From Nocardia amamiensis NBRC 102102 (lineage in GTDB: Bacteria > Actinomycetota > Actinomycetes > Mycobacteriales > Mycobacteriaceae): DNA of 64,000 nucleotides. This document shows, piece by piece, positions 53,490 through 63,344 of this stretch. The stretch lies in NCBI RefSeq assembly GCF_001612745.1, contig NZ_BDBA01000032.1, forward strand, positions 1 to 64,000, read 5' to 3'. The translations under genes and the position numbers were made by a program. Within the stretch, counting starts at the first letter, position 1. Each line of letters begins with the position of its first letter. The notes beneath the pieces were generated by a model, which searched no databases, was not told the DNA's origin, and was given only the letters and a program-made list of their open reading frames with translations.

Positions 53490-54512
53490 ATGAGAAAAGC
53501 TTTGATAACCGGCATCACCGGCCAGGACGGGTCTTATCTGACAGAATTCCTGCTGCAGCAGGGATACGAGGTGCACGGGATTATCCGGCGTGCGTCGAAT
53601 TTCAATACCGACCGCATCGATCACCTGTATTCCGATACGCATTCGCAGCGCCGGCTATTCCTGCACTATGGGGATCTCATGGACTCCAGCAGCCTCAACC
53701 GCATTCTGGAGGACGTGCGCCCGGCGGAGATCTACAACCTGGGTGCGCAATCGCACGTGCACATCTCGTTCCAGATCCCGGAGTTCACCGCCGAGACCAA
53801 CGCGATCGGCACGCTGCGCATCCTGGACGCGATCCGCAAGACCGGCATCGCGACCAAGTTCTACCAGGCCTCGTCCTCGGAGTTGTACGGCGGCTTGCAC
53901 GACGTCGCACTGCGTGAGGACACACCGTTCCATCCGCGCTCGCCGTATGCGGTGGCGAAGCTGTACGCGTACTGGATCACGGTGAACCACCGCGAGGCCT
54001 ACGGGATGTACACGGTCAACGGCACCCTGTTCAATCACGAATCGCCCAGGCGCGGAGAGGTTTTCGTCACCCGAAAGGTGACCCGCGGCGCGGTGCGCAT
54101 CGCGCAGGGCAAACAGGACAAGCTCTTCATCGGCAACCTGGACGCCCGCCGCGACTGGGGCTACGCCAAGGAGTATGTCGAGGCGATGTGGCTGATGCTC
54201 CAGCAGCCCGAACCCGACGACTACGTGATCGCCACCGGCGAGACACACAGCGTTCGCGAGTTGTGCGAGACCGCCTTCTCCGCGACCGGCGTCGAATTAG
54301 TCTGGGAGGGAACCGGTCTCGACGAGAAAGGGATCGACCGGCGCACCTCCCAGGTGTTGGTCGAGGTCGACCCGACCTACTTCCGGCCCGCCGAGGTGCA
54401 TCACCTCACCGGTGACCCGACCAAGGCGAAGAAGAAGCTCGGGTGGGAACCCCGCACGAGCTTCACCGAACTTGTCGAACTGATGGTCGCCCACGATATG
54501 GAGAACGCGTGA
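53490..54512 (+). CDS. gmd: GDP-mannose 4,6-dehydratase
   Basis: Converts GDP-D-mannose to GDP-4-keto-6-deoxy-D-mannose. It is 340 residues from the ATG at 53490, preceded by GGAGG. The NADP motif [10 protein letters not shown] (residues 8-17) and [13 protein letters not shown] are diagnostic of GMD. SSSELYG and [10 protein letters not shown] supply the Ser/Thr-Tyr-Lys active site. [16 protein letters not shown] is the GMD-specific loop. It heads the operon of sugar and tailoring genes and its stop overlaps the next start (GTGA). It establishes that the deoxysugar pathway starts from GDP-mannose rather than a dTDP-sugar. Confidence 0.95.
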   Translation: MRKALITGITGQDGSYLTEFLLQQGYEVHGIIRRASNFNTDRIDHLYSDTHSQRRLFLHYGDLMDSSSLNRILEDVRPAEIYNLGAQSHVHISFQIPEFTAETNAIGTLRILDAIRKTGIATKFYQASSSELYGGLHDVALREDTPFHPRSPYAVAKLYAYWITVNHREAYGMYTVNGTLFNHESPRRGEVFVTRKVTRGAVRIAQGKQDKLFIGNLDARRDWGYAKEYVEAMWLMLQQPEPDDYVIATGETHSVRELCETAFSATGVELVWEGTGLDEKGIDRRTSQVLVEVDPTYFRPAEVHHLTGDPTKAKKKLGWEPRTSFTELVELMVAHDMENA

Positions 54513-55768
54513 CGCAAGCAGTGGCGGTGGATTGCTGCCGGGTATGCGGGAACACCCGGCTCGAGACGGTCGTCGATCTCGGGACGATGGCGCTGACCGG
54601 GGTGTTCCCGGCCACCGACCCGACCGCCGTGCCGCGCTACCCCTTGGAGTTGGTGCGCTGTGTGCCCACCGGCCCCGAGGAGTGCGGGCTGGTGCAACTG
54701 CGCCATACCGCCGATTTCGACGAGATGTATTCCCCGGGTTACGGATACCGCTCCGGGCTGAATCGATCGATGATCGACCACCTGGCTCACCGGGTCGCTA
54801 GGATCCGGGAACGCCTGTCGTTGACGCCGCAGGATCTGGTGATCGACATCGGCAGCAACGACGCGACGCTGCTGCGGGCCTACCCCGAGGGGTCGGCGAC
54901 CATCGTGGGGGTCGACCCGCTGGGGGAGAAGTTCCGCCGGTTCTATCCACCGCATGTGCGGCTGGTGACCGGATACTTCAACCGCGAACTGGTCGAATCG
55001 GTGCTGGAGGGACGGCGAGCCAAGGCGATCACCTCGATCGCCATGTTCTACGACGTGCCCAGCCCGCTGGAGTTCATGCAGGCGGTCTACGACAGCCTCA
55101 CCGACGACGGCATCTGGGTACTCGAACAGAGTTACCTGCCCGCGATGCTGGCCACCACCTCCTACGACACGATCTGCCACGAGCACCTCGAGTACTACAC
55201 CCTCGACCAGATCGAGTGGATGGCGCGGCGGTGCGGGTTCGTGGTGCTGGAAGTGGAGCGCAATACCGTCAACGGCGGCAGTTTCGCCCTCACGCTGGGC
55301 AAGCGGGGCGCACCGTCCGCCGCCGACGCCGCCGCGCTGGATCGGATGCGTCAGGAGGAAGCCGCGCTCGGGCTGCACACCCCGCAGCCCTACGCCGACT
55401 TCGCCAAACGAGTCGAGGAGCATCGCGAGCAGGTCCGGGACTTCTTCGACCGCTCCCGCAAGGCCGGCCTACGCACGCTCGGCTACGGCGCCTCCACCAA
55501 GGGCAATGTGGTGTTGCAGCACTGCGGTATCGGGCCGGACGACCTGCCCTGCATCGCGGAGGTCAACGACGACAAGTTCGGCAAGTTCACCCCCGGCAGC
55601 GCGATCCCGATCGTGTCCGAGGCGCAGGCACGCGAGCTGGCTCCCGACCAGTTCTTCGTGCTGCCCTGGCACTTCCGCACCATGATGCTCGAGCGGGAAA
55701 GCGCATTCCGCGCGGCCGGAGGACGGCTGGTGTTCCCACTGCCGGAATTGGACGTGGTCTCCAGATGA
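54509..55768 (+). CDS. NDP-deoxysugar C-methyltransferase
   Basis: SAM-dependent C-methyltransferase of the TylC3/EryBIII type, 419 residues from a GTG overlapping the gmd stop. The order is typical: an N-terminal zinc-binding domain (CCRVCGN ... ECGLVQL), a Rossmann methyltransferase core ([12 protein letters not shown]) and a C-terminal domain with [11 protein letters not shown] and PWHFR. The motif [13 protein letters not shown] is characteristic of sugar C3-methyltransferases acting on 4-keto-6-deoxyhexoses. It overlaps the next gene as ATGA. In this context it should add a branch methyl to the GDP-4-keto-6-deoxy sugar. The exact carbon is inferred from family precedent. Confidence 0.88.
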   Translation: MTQAVAVDCCRVCGNTRLETVVDLGTMALTGVFPATDPTAVPRYPLELVRCVPTGPEECGLVQLRHTADFDEMYSPGYGYRSGLNRSMIDHLAHRVARIRERLSLTPQDLVIDIGSNDATLLRAYPEGSATIVGVDPLGEKFRRFYPPHVRLVTGYFNRELVESVLEGRRAKAITSIAMFYDVPSPLEFMQAVYDSLTDDGIWVLEQSYLPAMLATTSYDTICHEHLEYYTLDQIEWMARRCGFVVLEVERNTVNGGSFALTLGKRGAPSAADAAALDRMRQEEAALGLHTPQPYADFAKRVEEHREQVRDFFDRSRKAGLRTLGYGASTKGNVVLQHCGIGPDDLPCIAEVNDDKFGKFTPGSAIPIVSEAQARELAPDQFFVLPWHFRTMMLERESAFRAAGGRLVFPLPELDVVSR

Positions 55769-56712
55769 CCGTCGTCGTCACGGGCGCGGCGGGGCAGGAC
55801 GGCACATTGTTGTCGGACCTGCTCGCCGCGCGCGGTGAGCAGGTGCTGCGGATCGGCCGCGGCGGCCCCGTCGACATCACCGTCGCGGCGGCCGTCGATC
55901 ACCTGATCGCGACCGAACGCCCCAGGCAGGTGTATCTGCTGGCGGCGGTGCAGCACTCCTCGCAGGACGACCACGGTGACCCGCACGAGCTGGCGCGGGC
56001 TTCGCATCGGGTGAACACGCTGCCGGTGCAGCACTTCGCGGAAGCGATCGAGCGCCACCGCACCGGCACCCGCCTGTTCTACCCGGCCTCCTCGCACGTC
56101 TTCGGACCCGGCCACGCGGCGGTGTGCGACGAGAACAGCGGATTGGCACCGGACTCGATCTACGGCGTGACCAAAGCGGCGGGCCTGCTGGCCTGCCGCG
56201 CCTACCGTGCCCGTGGCGTGTTCGCGGCCGCGGGAATCATGTTCAACCACGAATCACCCTTGCGCGCAGAGAAGTTCGTCACGCGCAAGATCGCGCGCGC
56301 GGTCGTGCGGATCCAGCGCGGCGACACCGAGGTGCTCGAGGTGGGCCGGCTGGACGCGGGAGCCGACTGGGGGTACGCACCGGACTATGTCGAGGCGATG
56401 ACCCGGATTCTGGCCCTCGACGAGCCGGACGAGTTCGTCGTCGCCACCGGCGAACACCATACGGTCGCGCAGTTCTGCGCGGCCGCGTTCGGCATGGCCG
56501 GACTGGACTGGAAAGACCATGTCCGCGAACGCTCCTCGATGCTCACCCGCAGCAGGCAACCGCTGGTGGGTGACGCGACGAGGCTGCGCCAGCGGACCGG
56601 GTGGCGTCCATCGGTGGACTTCCGCGGCATGGTCCGGGCCATGCTCGTCGCCGAGGGCGTGCGCCTGGTGGAGGAATCGAAGCCGGTACGCACCGGCGGA
56701 ACGGATGGATGA
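55765..56712 (+). CDS. second GMD-like SDR, possible 4-keto reductase
   Basis: A 315-residue SDR resembling GDP-mannose 4,6-dehydratase. It has GAAGQDGTLL at residues 7-16, SSHVFG, YGVTK (Tyr-Lys pair) and the GMD-type loop FNHESPLRAEKFVTRK. It lacks the RRASNFNT segment of true GMD and is about 25 residues shorter, so it is more likely a GDP-4-keto-6-deoxyhexose reductase (RMD-like) or a divergent dehydratase. It overlaps its neighbours on both sides (ATGA at the 5' end, 8 nt at the 3' end), so it is certainly part of the operon. Its presence beside gmd suggests it completes the sugar. Confidence 0.78.
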   Translation: MTVVVTGAAGQDGTLLSDLLAARGEQVLRIGRGGPVDITVAAAVDHLIATERPRQVYLLAAVQHSSQDDHGDPHELARASHRVNTLPVQHFAEAIERHRTGTRLFYPASSHVFGPGHAAVCDENSGLAPDSIYGVTKAAGLLACRAYRARGVFAAAGIMFNHESPLRAEKFVTRKIARAVVRIQRGDTEVLEVGRLDAGADWGYAPDYVEAMTRILALDEPDEFVVATGEHHTVAQFCAAAFGMAGLDWKDHVRERSSMLTRSRQPLVGDATRLRQRTGWRPSVDFRGMVRAMLVAEGVRLVEESKPVRTGGTDG

Positions 56713-57898
56713 CGTGAACCTGAACGACGAGAATGTCCTCGCCGCCCACCTGATCGCGATCGCCGACGGCGTCTACGAGGAGACCGCCGCGCGCATCGGG
56801 GAGATCGGCACCGAGGCCGTGGCCGAGGCGGTGCTCGAGGAGATCGCCTGGCGCGCGGGTACCGGCACCCGCCCCGGGCAACCGGTTACCGCGGTGTTCG
56901 AGCTGACCCACGAGGGCAAGCAACTGGACTATCTGCTCACTCTCGGCGCCGACGAGCCCGCGATCGCCCCCGGCACCCTGGAAGATCCGTGGCTGGTGGT
57001 GCGCCAGGATCTGGTGGAGCTACTGCGCGCGGTCTACGGCCCGCCCGACGCCGCCATCGGCACCCGCGCCATCGCGATCAAGGACGAACCGGGACCGGCC
57101 AGCTTCGCCCCCGACGACCCGTGGCGGCTGGCCCGCGACGCCGCCGCCGTCGCCGCCGACCGGATCGTCACCGCCTGCCGCCCCAACCACTACGACCTCA
57201 ACGCGCTGTCGCTGCAGTTCGGTTCGGACAAGTGGGGCGGGCACTGGTACACCCAGCATTACGAGCGGCACTTCGCCCCGCTGCGCGACAGCCGGGTGCG
57301 GGTACTGGAACTGGGCATCGGCGGATACACCGCACCCAACGTCGGCGGCGCGTCGCTGCGCATGTGGAAGCAGTATTTCCGCCGCGGCCTGGTGTACGGG
57401 CTGGACTATTTCGACAAGTCCGGCATCGCCGAACCCCGGCTGCAACCACTGCAGGGCGACCAGGGCGACGCGGCGTTCCTCGACGAACTCGGCCGCTCGC
57501 TCGGCCCGTTCGACATCATCATCGACGACGGCAGCCACATCAGCGGCGACGTGATCGCCTCGTTCCGGGCGCTGTTCGCGCATGTGCGGCCCGGCGGGCT
57601 GTACGTGGTGGAGGACACCCAGACCTCCTACTGGTCCGGCTGGGGCGGAAGCAGCACCAGCACCGACGACCCGTCGACCACGGTCGGCTACCTGAAAACC
57701 CTCGTCGACGCCCTGCACCAGCAGGAATTCGAGAAGGATTCCGGCCGCGCCGCGGGCGAGTTCGACGACTGGATCGGGGCGCTGCACTTCTACCACAACA
57801 TCGTGGTGATCGAAAAGCGCCGCAACGCCGAGCAATCGGCTCCATCATGGGTGCCTCGGCACACCAATCCGATGGAATGGATGAAGCCGAAGGAGTGA
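56705..57898 (+). CDS. MycE/TylE-type sugar O-methyltransferase
   Basis: A 397-residue SAM- and probably Mg-dependent O-methyltransferase like mycinamicin VI 2''-O-methyltransferase (MycE), with the same length and two-domain build. An N-terminal auxiliary domain (about 1-150) precedes LSLQFGSDKWG, the SAM-binding ELGIGGY, IIDDGSH and VVEDTQTSYW. The Asp-Asp and Glu-Asp residues are those that bind metal in MycE. The ATG at 56705 overlaps the preceding stop by 8 nt; GTG 56714 is an alternative. It probably methylates a hydroxyl of the attached deoxysugar rather than the aglycone, since MycE acts on glycosylated macrolide. Confidence 0.87.
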   Translation: MDDVNLNDENVLAAHLIAIADGVYEETAARIGEIGTEAVAEAVLEEIAWRAGTGTRPGQPVTAVFELTHEGKQLDYLLTLGADEPAIAPGTLEDPWLVVRQDLVELLRAVYGPPDAAIGTRAIAIKDEPGPASFAPDDPWRLARDAAAVAADRIVTACRPNHYDLNALSLQFGSDKWGGHWYTQHYERHFAPLRDSRVRVLELGIGGYTAPNVGGASLRMWKQYFRRGLVYGLDYFDKSGIAEPRLQPLQGDQGDAAFLDELGRSLGPFDIIIDDGSHISGDVIASFRALFAHVRPGGLYVVEDTQTSYWSGWGGSSTSTDDPSTTVGYLKTLVDALHQQEFEKDSGRAAGEFDDWIGALHFYHNIVVIEKRRNAEQSAPSWVPRHTNPMEWMKPKE

Positions 57899-57902
57899 AT
57901 CG

Positions 57903-59075
57903 ATGAAGTTTCTTGTCGTACCGGTGCCTTCGTCCGGGCATCTGCTGGCGATGGTGCCGTTCTGCTGGGCGCTGCGGCTGGCCGGTCATGAGGTGCTGGT
58001 CGCCTCGCGCAACGACGTGACCGCAACGGCGCTTCGTTCGGGGTTGAACGCCGTCGAGCTGACGGCGCTGAACGTGCCGATGGACGAGCTGCGCACCAGA
58101 GTGAACGAGGGCATGTTCCCTCTTCCGCTGTTCGCCGACCGCGACCAGCCCAGCGGGCAGGGGCTGTGGCAGATCGCCGCGCAGAACTGGCACAACCATG
58201 CCGGCCAGTACCTCGAGACGTTCGCCGCGGTGGCCAGGGACTGGGGTGCGGACGTGATCCTCACCGACCCGCTGGCCACCATCGGCCGCGCCCTGGGCGC
58301 GGAACTGGATCTGCCAGTCCTGGTGCACCGCTGGGGCATCGACCCCACCGGTGGCCCGTTCACCGAACGCACCGCCGCGCTGGCCGAAGAGCAAGGCACC
58401 CGGTTGGCCGACCCGGTCGCCGTACTCGACATCTGCCCGCCGCGGCTGCAGGCACCGGACGCGGCGGCGAGCATCCCGGTGGGTTACGTCCCCTTCAACA
58501 GCACCGGCGCGCTGCCGGAATGGCACCGAAATGAGAGCGGCCGCAAGCGGATCGCGGTCTGCATGGGCGGCAGCACGCTGAGCCTGACCGGTCCGCGGCC
58601 GCTGGAGTCGGTGCTGGCGGCGCTGGGCGAGGTGGCCGACGCCGAGGTGATCGTGGCGCTGTCCGCGCACGACCGTGCCGCGGTCGGCGAGTTGCCCGGC
58701 CACGTGCGGGTCGTCGAGGAGGTGCCGCTGAACCTGTTCCTGCCCGGCTGCGATCTGCTCGTGCACCACGGCGGCTCGACCACCGGCCTGACCGCGGGCT
58801 GGTTCGGCCTGCCGCAGCTGGTGCTGCCGCAAATGTTCGACCAGTTCGACTACGCCCGCGGCTTGGTGCGTGTGGGCGCGGGACTGGCCGCCGAGACTCC
58901 GGCTGCCCAGGGCGACGTCGAAGCACTCGCCGCATCGATCCGCACGCTGCTGCGCGAACCCCACTTCCGTGCGGCCGCCGAGCGGATCGGCGCTGACCTG
59001 CGTGCCGCGCCCCCGGCGCAGGACGTGGTGGCGCAGGTGATTCCGCTGCTGGCCACCGGGGCAGCGACAAGATGA
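57903..59075 (+). CDS. GT1-family glycosyltransferase
   Basis: GT-B glycosyltransferase of the natural-product (macrolide/aureolic) type, 390 residues. The N-terminus PVPSSGHLLAMVPF is the acceptor-binding start. The C-terminal donor motif reads VHHGGSTTGLTAGWFGLPQL followed by MFDQFDYA. It starts 4 nt after the O-methyltransferase gene with a GGAG-type site. No auxiliary P450-like activator protein is present. It is the only soluble glycosyltransferase of the cluster, so it should attach the first deoxysugar to the polyketide, possibly on the C15 carbinol or a phenol. The donor nucleotide is presumed GDP from the sugar genes, which is unusual for this family. Confidence 0.9.
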   Translation: MKFLVVPVPSSGHLLAMVPFCWALRLAGHEVLVASRNDVTATALRSGLNAVELTALNVPMDELRTRVNEGMFPLPLFADRDQPSGQGLWQIAAQNWHNHAGQYLETFAAVARDWGADVILTDPLATIGRALGAELDLPVLVHRWGIDPTGGPFTERTAALAEEQGTRLADPVAVLDICPPRLQAPDAAASIPVGYVPFNSTGALPEWHRNESGRKRIAVCMGGSTLSLTGPRPLESVLAALGEVADAEVIVALSAHDRAAVGELPGHVRVVEEVPLNLFLPGCDLLVHHGGSTTGLTAGWFGLPQLVLPQMFDQFDYARGLVRVGAGLAAETPAAQGDVEALAASIRTLLREPHFRAAAERIGADLRAAPPAQDVVAQVIPLLATGAATR

Positions 59076-59133
59076 GACCAGCCGCGCCGCCCGAGCCGGG
59101 GCGGCGCGGGAACCCGAAAGCCGTAGGTTGCAG

Positions 59134-60699
59134 ATGATATCCAGGACATGGACCCGCTTCCGGGGTTCGCTCGACTACTACACCGCGATGTACGCGGTGT
59201 TCGTGGTCGGCATTCTCGTCCCCGTCGTGATGATCGTGCTCGCGCTTACCGGCCTACCAGGGCCGGTCACCGCCTTACTCGGAATAGTCTGCGCGGCGGT
59301 GCTTTTCGTGCTTTTCGTGCCGACCGTCCCGGCCCAGTGGCGGGAGGTGGTGCGGAGCAAACCGATCGTTGTGCGGGTGCTGTGGAGCGTGGTCATCCTG
59401 CTCGTCGTCGCAGTGCTGGCCCGGCTGACGCAGTTCATCCTCGACGCGGACAACGTCGATGCCTCCCTGTCGGCCGACGACGAATTCCTGGTCAAGAAGT
59501 CCCATCTGTCCGGCTACATCAGCGGGGCGCTGATGGCCGAGCACGAACCCGGCAGTCTGTTCGACCGGCACCGGTACGAATCGCCGCAGGCGGATTCGGT
59601 GCTGCCCAGCGTGGCCCCGCAGGACCGCGACGCCTACCTGTACCCGCCGCCGTTCCTGCTGCTGCCGCGGTTGCTGCTGCTGTTCAGCCACGATTTCGCC
59701 ACGCTGCGCGCGCTGTGGTACTCGCTGTACGTCGCGATCGTGCTGGTGGCCATGTTCGCCATCGCCCGCTGGATCGGCGGTAGGCAGGGCGCGGTGTTGG
59801 CCGCGCTGACGCCGGTGGTGTGGATCAGCCTGCCCACCCTGGCGACCCTGCAGATCGGCAACATCCACGTGCTGGTGCTCTACGTCGGCGCGGCGGGCGC
59901 CATGGTGTTGTTCCAGCTGCGGCGCAATGTGTTCGGCGGTGCGGCACTGGCGTTCGCGATCATCGCCAAGGTGTCCCCGGCGATCCTGCTGGTCTATCTG
60001 CTGGTGCAGCGACGCTGGCGGCCCGCGGTGTGGACCGCGGCGTTCTGCGGCCTGTATTCGGCGGCGACGCTGGCGATCTTCGGCTGGCAGCCGTGGCGGA
60101 TGTTCCTGTCCGACGGCACCTGGCAGCGGCTGGCCAGCGGCGAGTTCCACCAGTTCGTGTTGGTGGAACGGGCCAACCAGCTGGTCAACTACTCGCCGTT
60201 CGGGCTGCCGTACAAGGCGGAGATCATCGGCTGGGACATCGGCGACCCGACCGGTCCCGCACGCCTGATCACCAACGTCTACACCCTGCTGCTGCTGATC
60301 CTGGTGGCGGTCACCGCGATCCGTATCCACCGGCGGGTGGCCGCGGGCGCGCAGGGTCCGCGGCTGCGCGCCGAGCAGCTGGCCATCTGGCTGGCGGTGC
60401 TGACGCTGGCGTCGTTCCGCGCCCCGTTCGGTCCGTGGGTGTACATCGCCGTCGGCGCGGTGTGGATGCTCGCGGTGTACGCCGGGCTGATGCGCGGCGG
60501 CGCACGCACCGTCGCACTGCTCACCGTGGCCTGGTTGGTCGTGGCGTTCTACAACGAGAACGTCTACTTCACGCTGGTGGGACAGACGGTCATCTACGTC
60601 GCCTGCTTCGTGGTGGCCTGGCGCGCGAGCGCGGGAACCGAACCGGACCCGGTGCCGCGCACCGACGAGCCTCAGGCCGAACGGGTGGCTGCGGCATGA
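59134..60699 (+). CDS. GT87-type polyprenol-phosphate-dependent membrane glycosyltransferase
   Basis: Integral membrane protein of 521 residues with about ten hydrophobic segments, the first at residues 20-42. A long extracytoplasmic loop after the second or third helix carries the acidic ADDEFLVKKSH stretch. PPPFLLLPRLL and GNIHVLVLYV resemble GT-C mannosyltransferases of family GT87 (DUF2029, PimE-like), which use polyprenyl-phospho-mannose outside the membrane. ATG 59134 is preferred to TTG 59128. The gene lies 58 nt after the GT1 gene and overlaps the monooxygenase gene. Pairing with the DPM1-like enzyme suggests a second sugar added during or after export. Confidence 0.82.
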   Translation: MISRTWTRFRGSLDYYTAMYAVFVVGILVPVVMIVLALTGLPGPVTALLGIVCAAVLFVLFVPTVPAQWREVVRSKPIVVRVLWSVVILLVVAVLARLTQFILDADNVDASLSADDEFLVKKSHLSGYISGALMAEHEPGSLFDRHRYESPQADSVLPSVAPQDRDAYLYPPPFLLLPRLLLLFSHDFATLRALWYSLYVAIVLVAMFAIARWIGGRQGAVLAALTPVVWISLPTLATLQIGNIHVLVLYVGAAGAMVLFQLRRNVFGGAALAFAIIAKVSPAILLVYLLVQRRWRPAVWTAAFCGLYSAATLAIFGWQPWRMFLSDGTWQRLASGEFHQFVLVERANQLVNYSPFGLPYKAEIIGWDIGDPTGPARLITNVYTLLLLILVAVTAIRIHRRVAAGAQGPRLRAEQLAIWLAVLTLASFRAPFGPWVYIAVGAVWMLAVYAGLMRGGARTVALLTVAWLVVAFYNENVYFTLVGQTVIYVACFVVAWRASAGTEPDPVPRTDEPQAERVAAA

Positions 60700-61973
60700 G
60701 TACGTATTGCATCATCGGCGCGGGCGCGGCCGGATTGGCGACCGCCCGCGGATTCGCCGCACACGGCCTGGAATTCGAGGTCCTGGAGGCAGCCGACGGG
60801 ATCGGCGGGATCTGGGATGCGCGGCGGGCGGACTCACCGGTCAGCCACAACACCCATGTCATCGCTTCCAAAGGTGTGCAAGCTTTTTCGGGCTTCCCGA
60901 TGCCCGAGGTCTATCCCGACTATCCCGGGCACGAGCTCGTGCTACGGTACCTGCACTCCTACGCCGAGGCGTTCGATCTGTGGCCGCACATCCGGTTGAA
61001 CACCGCGGTGCAGCGGATCGAGCCCGCGGACGACGGATGGACTGTGACGCTGGCCGACGGCGACCAGCGCGCGTACGCGGGGGTCGTCATCGCCACCGGG
61101 CACGACCGCACCCCGCGAAGCATCGACATTCCTGGTACCAGCACCGTGCCCGTGCTGCATTCCAGCGAATACCGCCATCCCGAACAAGTGCTGGGCAAGC
61201 GTGTGCTGGTGGTGGGCGCCGGGCAGTCGGCCGCCGACATCTTGTCCGACTGCGCGGTGAACGCGGCGCTCACCCTGCACAGCAGCAGACGCGGGTTCTA
61301 CTGCATGCCCAAATACCTGCTCGGCCGCCCGACCGACACCATGCTGCAGGGACGGATGTGGCGGCCACTGCGCAAGCGGGCCTTCGAGCGGTTGTTCGGG
61401 TACCTGCGCGGCCGGTCCCGCTCGTTCGGCCTTCCGGTGCCCGACTTCGCCGAGGGCATCGTCATCCCGATGCTGGGCGACCAGCTGCACCACTACTACA
61501 CCCACGGCGACATCACCCCCAAGCCCGACGTCACCGCGATCGATGACGACCGGGTCACCTTCGCCGACGGCACCGAGGAGAAGGTCGATCTGGTGCTGCT
61601 GGCGACCGGGTTCGTACCGAACTATCCCGTCGTCGACCGCGCCCACCTCAACTGGGCCGAGGGAAATCTGCGACCGGGCCTGTACCTCAACATCTTTCCG
61701 CCGCACACCCGCGACCTGTTCGTGGTCGGAATGGTACGGCCGATCGGCTCGCACTGGGACGTGTACGAGAAGCAAGCCGAGCTCGTCGCCGAGTATCTCG
61801 GTACGAAAGCGGCTGATCCGCAGCGGGTCGCGCGCTTCGACCGCGCCACTCAGGGCCGCCAACCCGACCTGTATGCCGGGCTGCGGCTCTACCACGCCGA
61901 CCAGTACCCGCTGGTGGTGGAGAAACAGGACTACGTGAACCAGCTGCGCAAGCACGCCAAGCTGTTGAAGTGA
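60696..61973 (+). CDS. flavin-containing monooxygenase
   Basis: FAD/NADPH-dependent class B monooxygenase, 425 residues, ATG overlapping the preceding stop. Two Rossmann motifs, GAGAAGLATA near the N-terminus (FAD) and GAGQSAADI mid-protein (NADPH), flank the FMO fingerprint region (HSSEYRHPEQVLGKR). An ATGF motif (LLATGFVPNYP) is present near residue 305. Such enzymes hydroxylate heteroatoms or perform Baeyer-Villiger oxidation. In this operon, oxidation of the resorcylaldehyde or polyene is plausible; the site is unknown. The frame extends far upstream inside the GT87 gene, but the ATG at 60696 begins exactly before the FAD motif. Confidence 0.9.
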   Translation: MSTYCIIGAGAAGLATARGFAAHGLEFEVLEAADGIGGIWDARRADSPVSHNTHVIASKGVQAFSGFPMPEVYPDYPGHELVLRYLHSYAEAFDLWPHIRLNTAVQRIEPADDGWTVTLADGDQRAYAGVVIATGHDRTPRSIDIPGTSTVPVLHSSEYRHPEQVLGKRVLVVGAGQSAADILSDCAVNAALTLHSSRRGFYCMPKYLLGRPTDTMLQGRMWRPLRKRAFERLFGYLRGRSRSFGLPVPDFAEGIVIPMLGDQLHHYYTHGDITPKPDVTAIDDDRVTFADGTEEKVDLVLLATGFVPNYPVVDRAHLNWAEGNLRPGLYLNIFPPHTRDLFVVGMVRPIGSHWDVYEKQAELVAEYLGTKAADPQRVARFDRATQGRQPDLYAGLRLYHADQYPLVVEKQDYVNQLRKHAKLLK

Positions 61974-61984
61974 AAGGTCGGACC

Positions 61985-63334
61985 ATGAAAGCACCCGGGC
62001 CAAGTCTGGTGGAAACCGGACGCATGCTGCCGAAGTTGGCGAAGAACCCGCTCGCCACGGTGGGCGAGCTGCTGGACGGCTACGGCGACGTCGTGCGGGT
62101 CAAAGCGGGCCCGATGCTGGTCTACCTGGTCGCGGACCCGGCGATGACCGAGTACGTGCTCAAGGACAACTACACCAACTACCGCAAGAGCCCGATCTAC
62201 GACGAGTTCAGCATCCTGCTCGGCGATGGGCAGCTGACCACCAACAACCTGGAGTACTGGCGCAAGCAGCGCAAACTCATCTCACCGGCGTTCTCCCATT
62301 CGCACGTCAAGGGTTTCGCCGACGACATCACCGACAGCGCCGCGGCGATGCTCGACAGCTGGGACGCCGCCGCGGGGGAGTTCCGCGACATCTACGACGA
62401 CTACGTCAAGCTGCTGCTCGCGGTGACCGGCCGGATCCTGTTCAGCATCGACCTGTCCACCGACACCGCCCAGGTGACCGACGCGATGCGGGCGGCGTTC
62501 GCGCTCATCATGAAGCGGGTGAACGCGCCGGTGAAACTGCCGCAGTCCTTCCCGACCCCCGAGGCGCGGCGGGTCGCGCGCAAGGTCGGCGAACTCGACG
62601 ACGTGGTACGGCATCTCATCGAGGAACGCCGCCGCGGCGCCGACACCACCGACGTGCTCACCGCGCTGGTGCGCGCCCGCGACGAGGGCGGGCAGGGCAT
62701 GCGCGAGGAAGATCTGCTCAACGAGATCAAGACCCTGCTGGTGGCAGGCCACGAGTCCCCGGCGAACGCGCTGTCGTGGGCGTGCTACCTGCTGGCCACG
62801 CACCCGGAGGTCCAGGAGCGGCTGGCCGAGGAGGTGCGTTCGGTGATCGGCGACCGGGTCCCGTCCTTCGCCGATCTGGGGCAGCTGAACTACTGCCGCA
62901 TGGTCATCGAGGAGACGATGCGCCTGTATCCGCCCGCCTGGATCGTGGAGCGCACGCCGATCGCCGACGACGAGATCGGCGGCTACCACGTCCCGGCTGG
63001 TGCGCGAGTCACCTTGTGCATGTATTACGTTCACCGCGACAAGCGCCTGTGGGACGACCCGGAGCAGTTCCGTCCGGAGCGTTTCACCGACCAAGCGGTG
63101 GCCGAGCGGCACAAGTTCGCATTCTTCCCGTTCTCCGGCGGTCCACGCATCTGCCTGGGCAAGGACATGTCGATGACGGAGATGGTGCTGATCCTGGCCA
63201 TGACGGTGCAGCGTTTCCGCCTCGAACTCGACGACGCCCATCCGGTGGTGCCGCTGGCCTCGGTCAACCTGCGACCGGAATTCGGCATCCGCATCCGGCC
63301 GGTCCGCCGCGTCACCGAGCCACTGACAACCTGA
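61985..63334 (+). CDS. cytochrome P450
   Basis: Heme monooxygenase of 449 residues. The I-helix oxygen-binding motif reads AGHESPANA, the K-helix is EETMRLYPP and the heme loop is FFPFSGGPRICLG with the cysteine thiolate. The overall pattern is closer to class II-like CYP4/CYP102-type P450s than to typical actinobacterial CYP105/107 enzymes, so a fatty-acid-like chain is a reasonable substrate. It probably hydroxylates or epoxidises the polyene tail. The ATG at 61985 lies 11 nt after the monooxygenase stop; GTG 61970 is an alternative. No dedicated ferredoxin or reductase is visible. It is the last gene of the cluster. Confidence 0.93.
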   Translation: MKAPGPSLVETGRMLPKLAKNPLATVGELLDGYGDVVRVKAGPMLVYLVADPAMTEYVLKDNYTNYRKSPIYDEFSILLGDGQLTTNNLEYWRKQRKLISPAFSHSHVKGFADDITDSAAAMLDSWDAAAGEFRDIYDDYVKLLLAVTGRILFSIDLSTDTAQVTDAMRAAFALIMKRVNAPVKLPQSFPTPEARRVARKVGELDDVVRHLIEERRRGADTTDVLTALVRARDEGGQGMREEDLLNEIKTLLVAGHESPANALSWACYLLATHPEVQERLAEEVRSVIGDRVPSFADLGQLNYCRMVIEETMRLYPPAWIVERTPIADDEIGGYHVPAGARVTLCMYYVHRDKRLWDDPEQFRPERFTDQAVAERHKFAFFPFSGGPRICLGKDMSMTEMVLILAMTVQRFRLELDDAHPVVPLASVNLRPEFGIRIRPVRRVTEPLTT

Positions 63335-63344
63335 TTCGCTCGGA

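Noticed and set aside
59820..60695. N-terminal extension of the monooxygenase frame by 292 codons
   Set aside because: It lies inside the GT87 gene; the FAD motif and the ATGA overlap fix the start at 60696.
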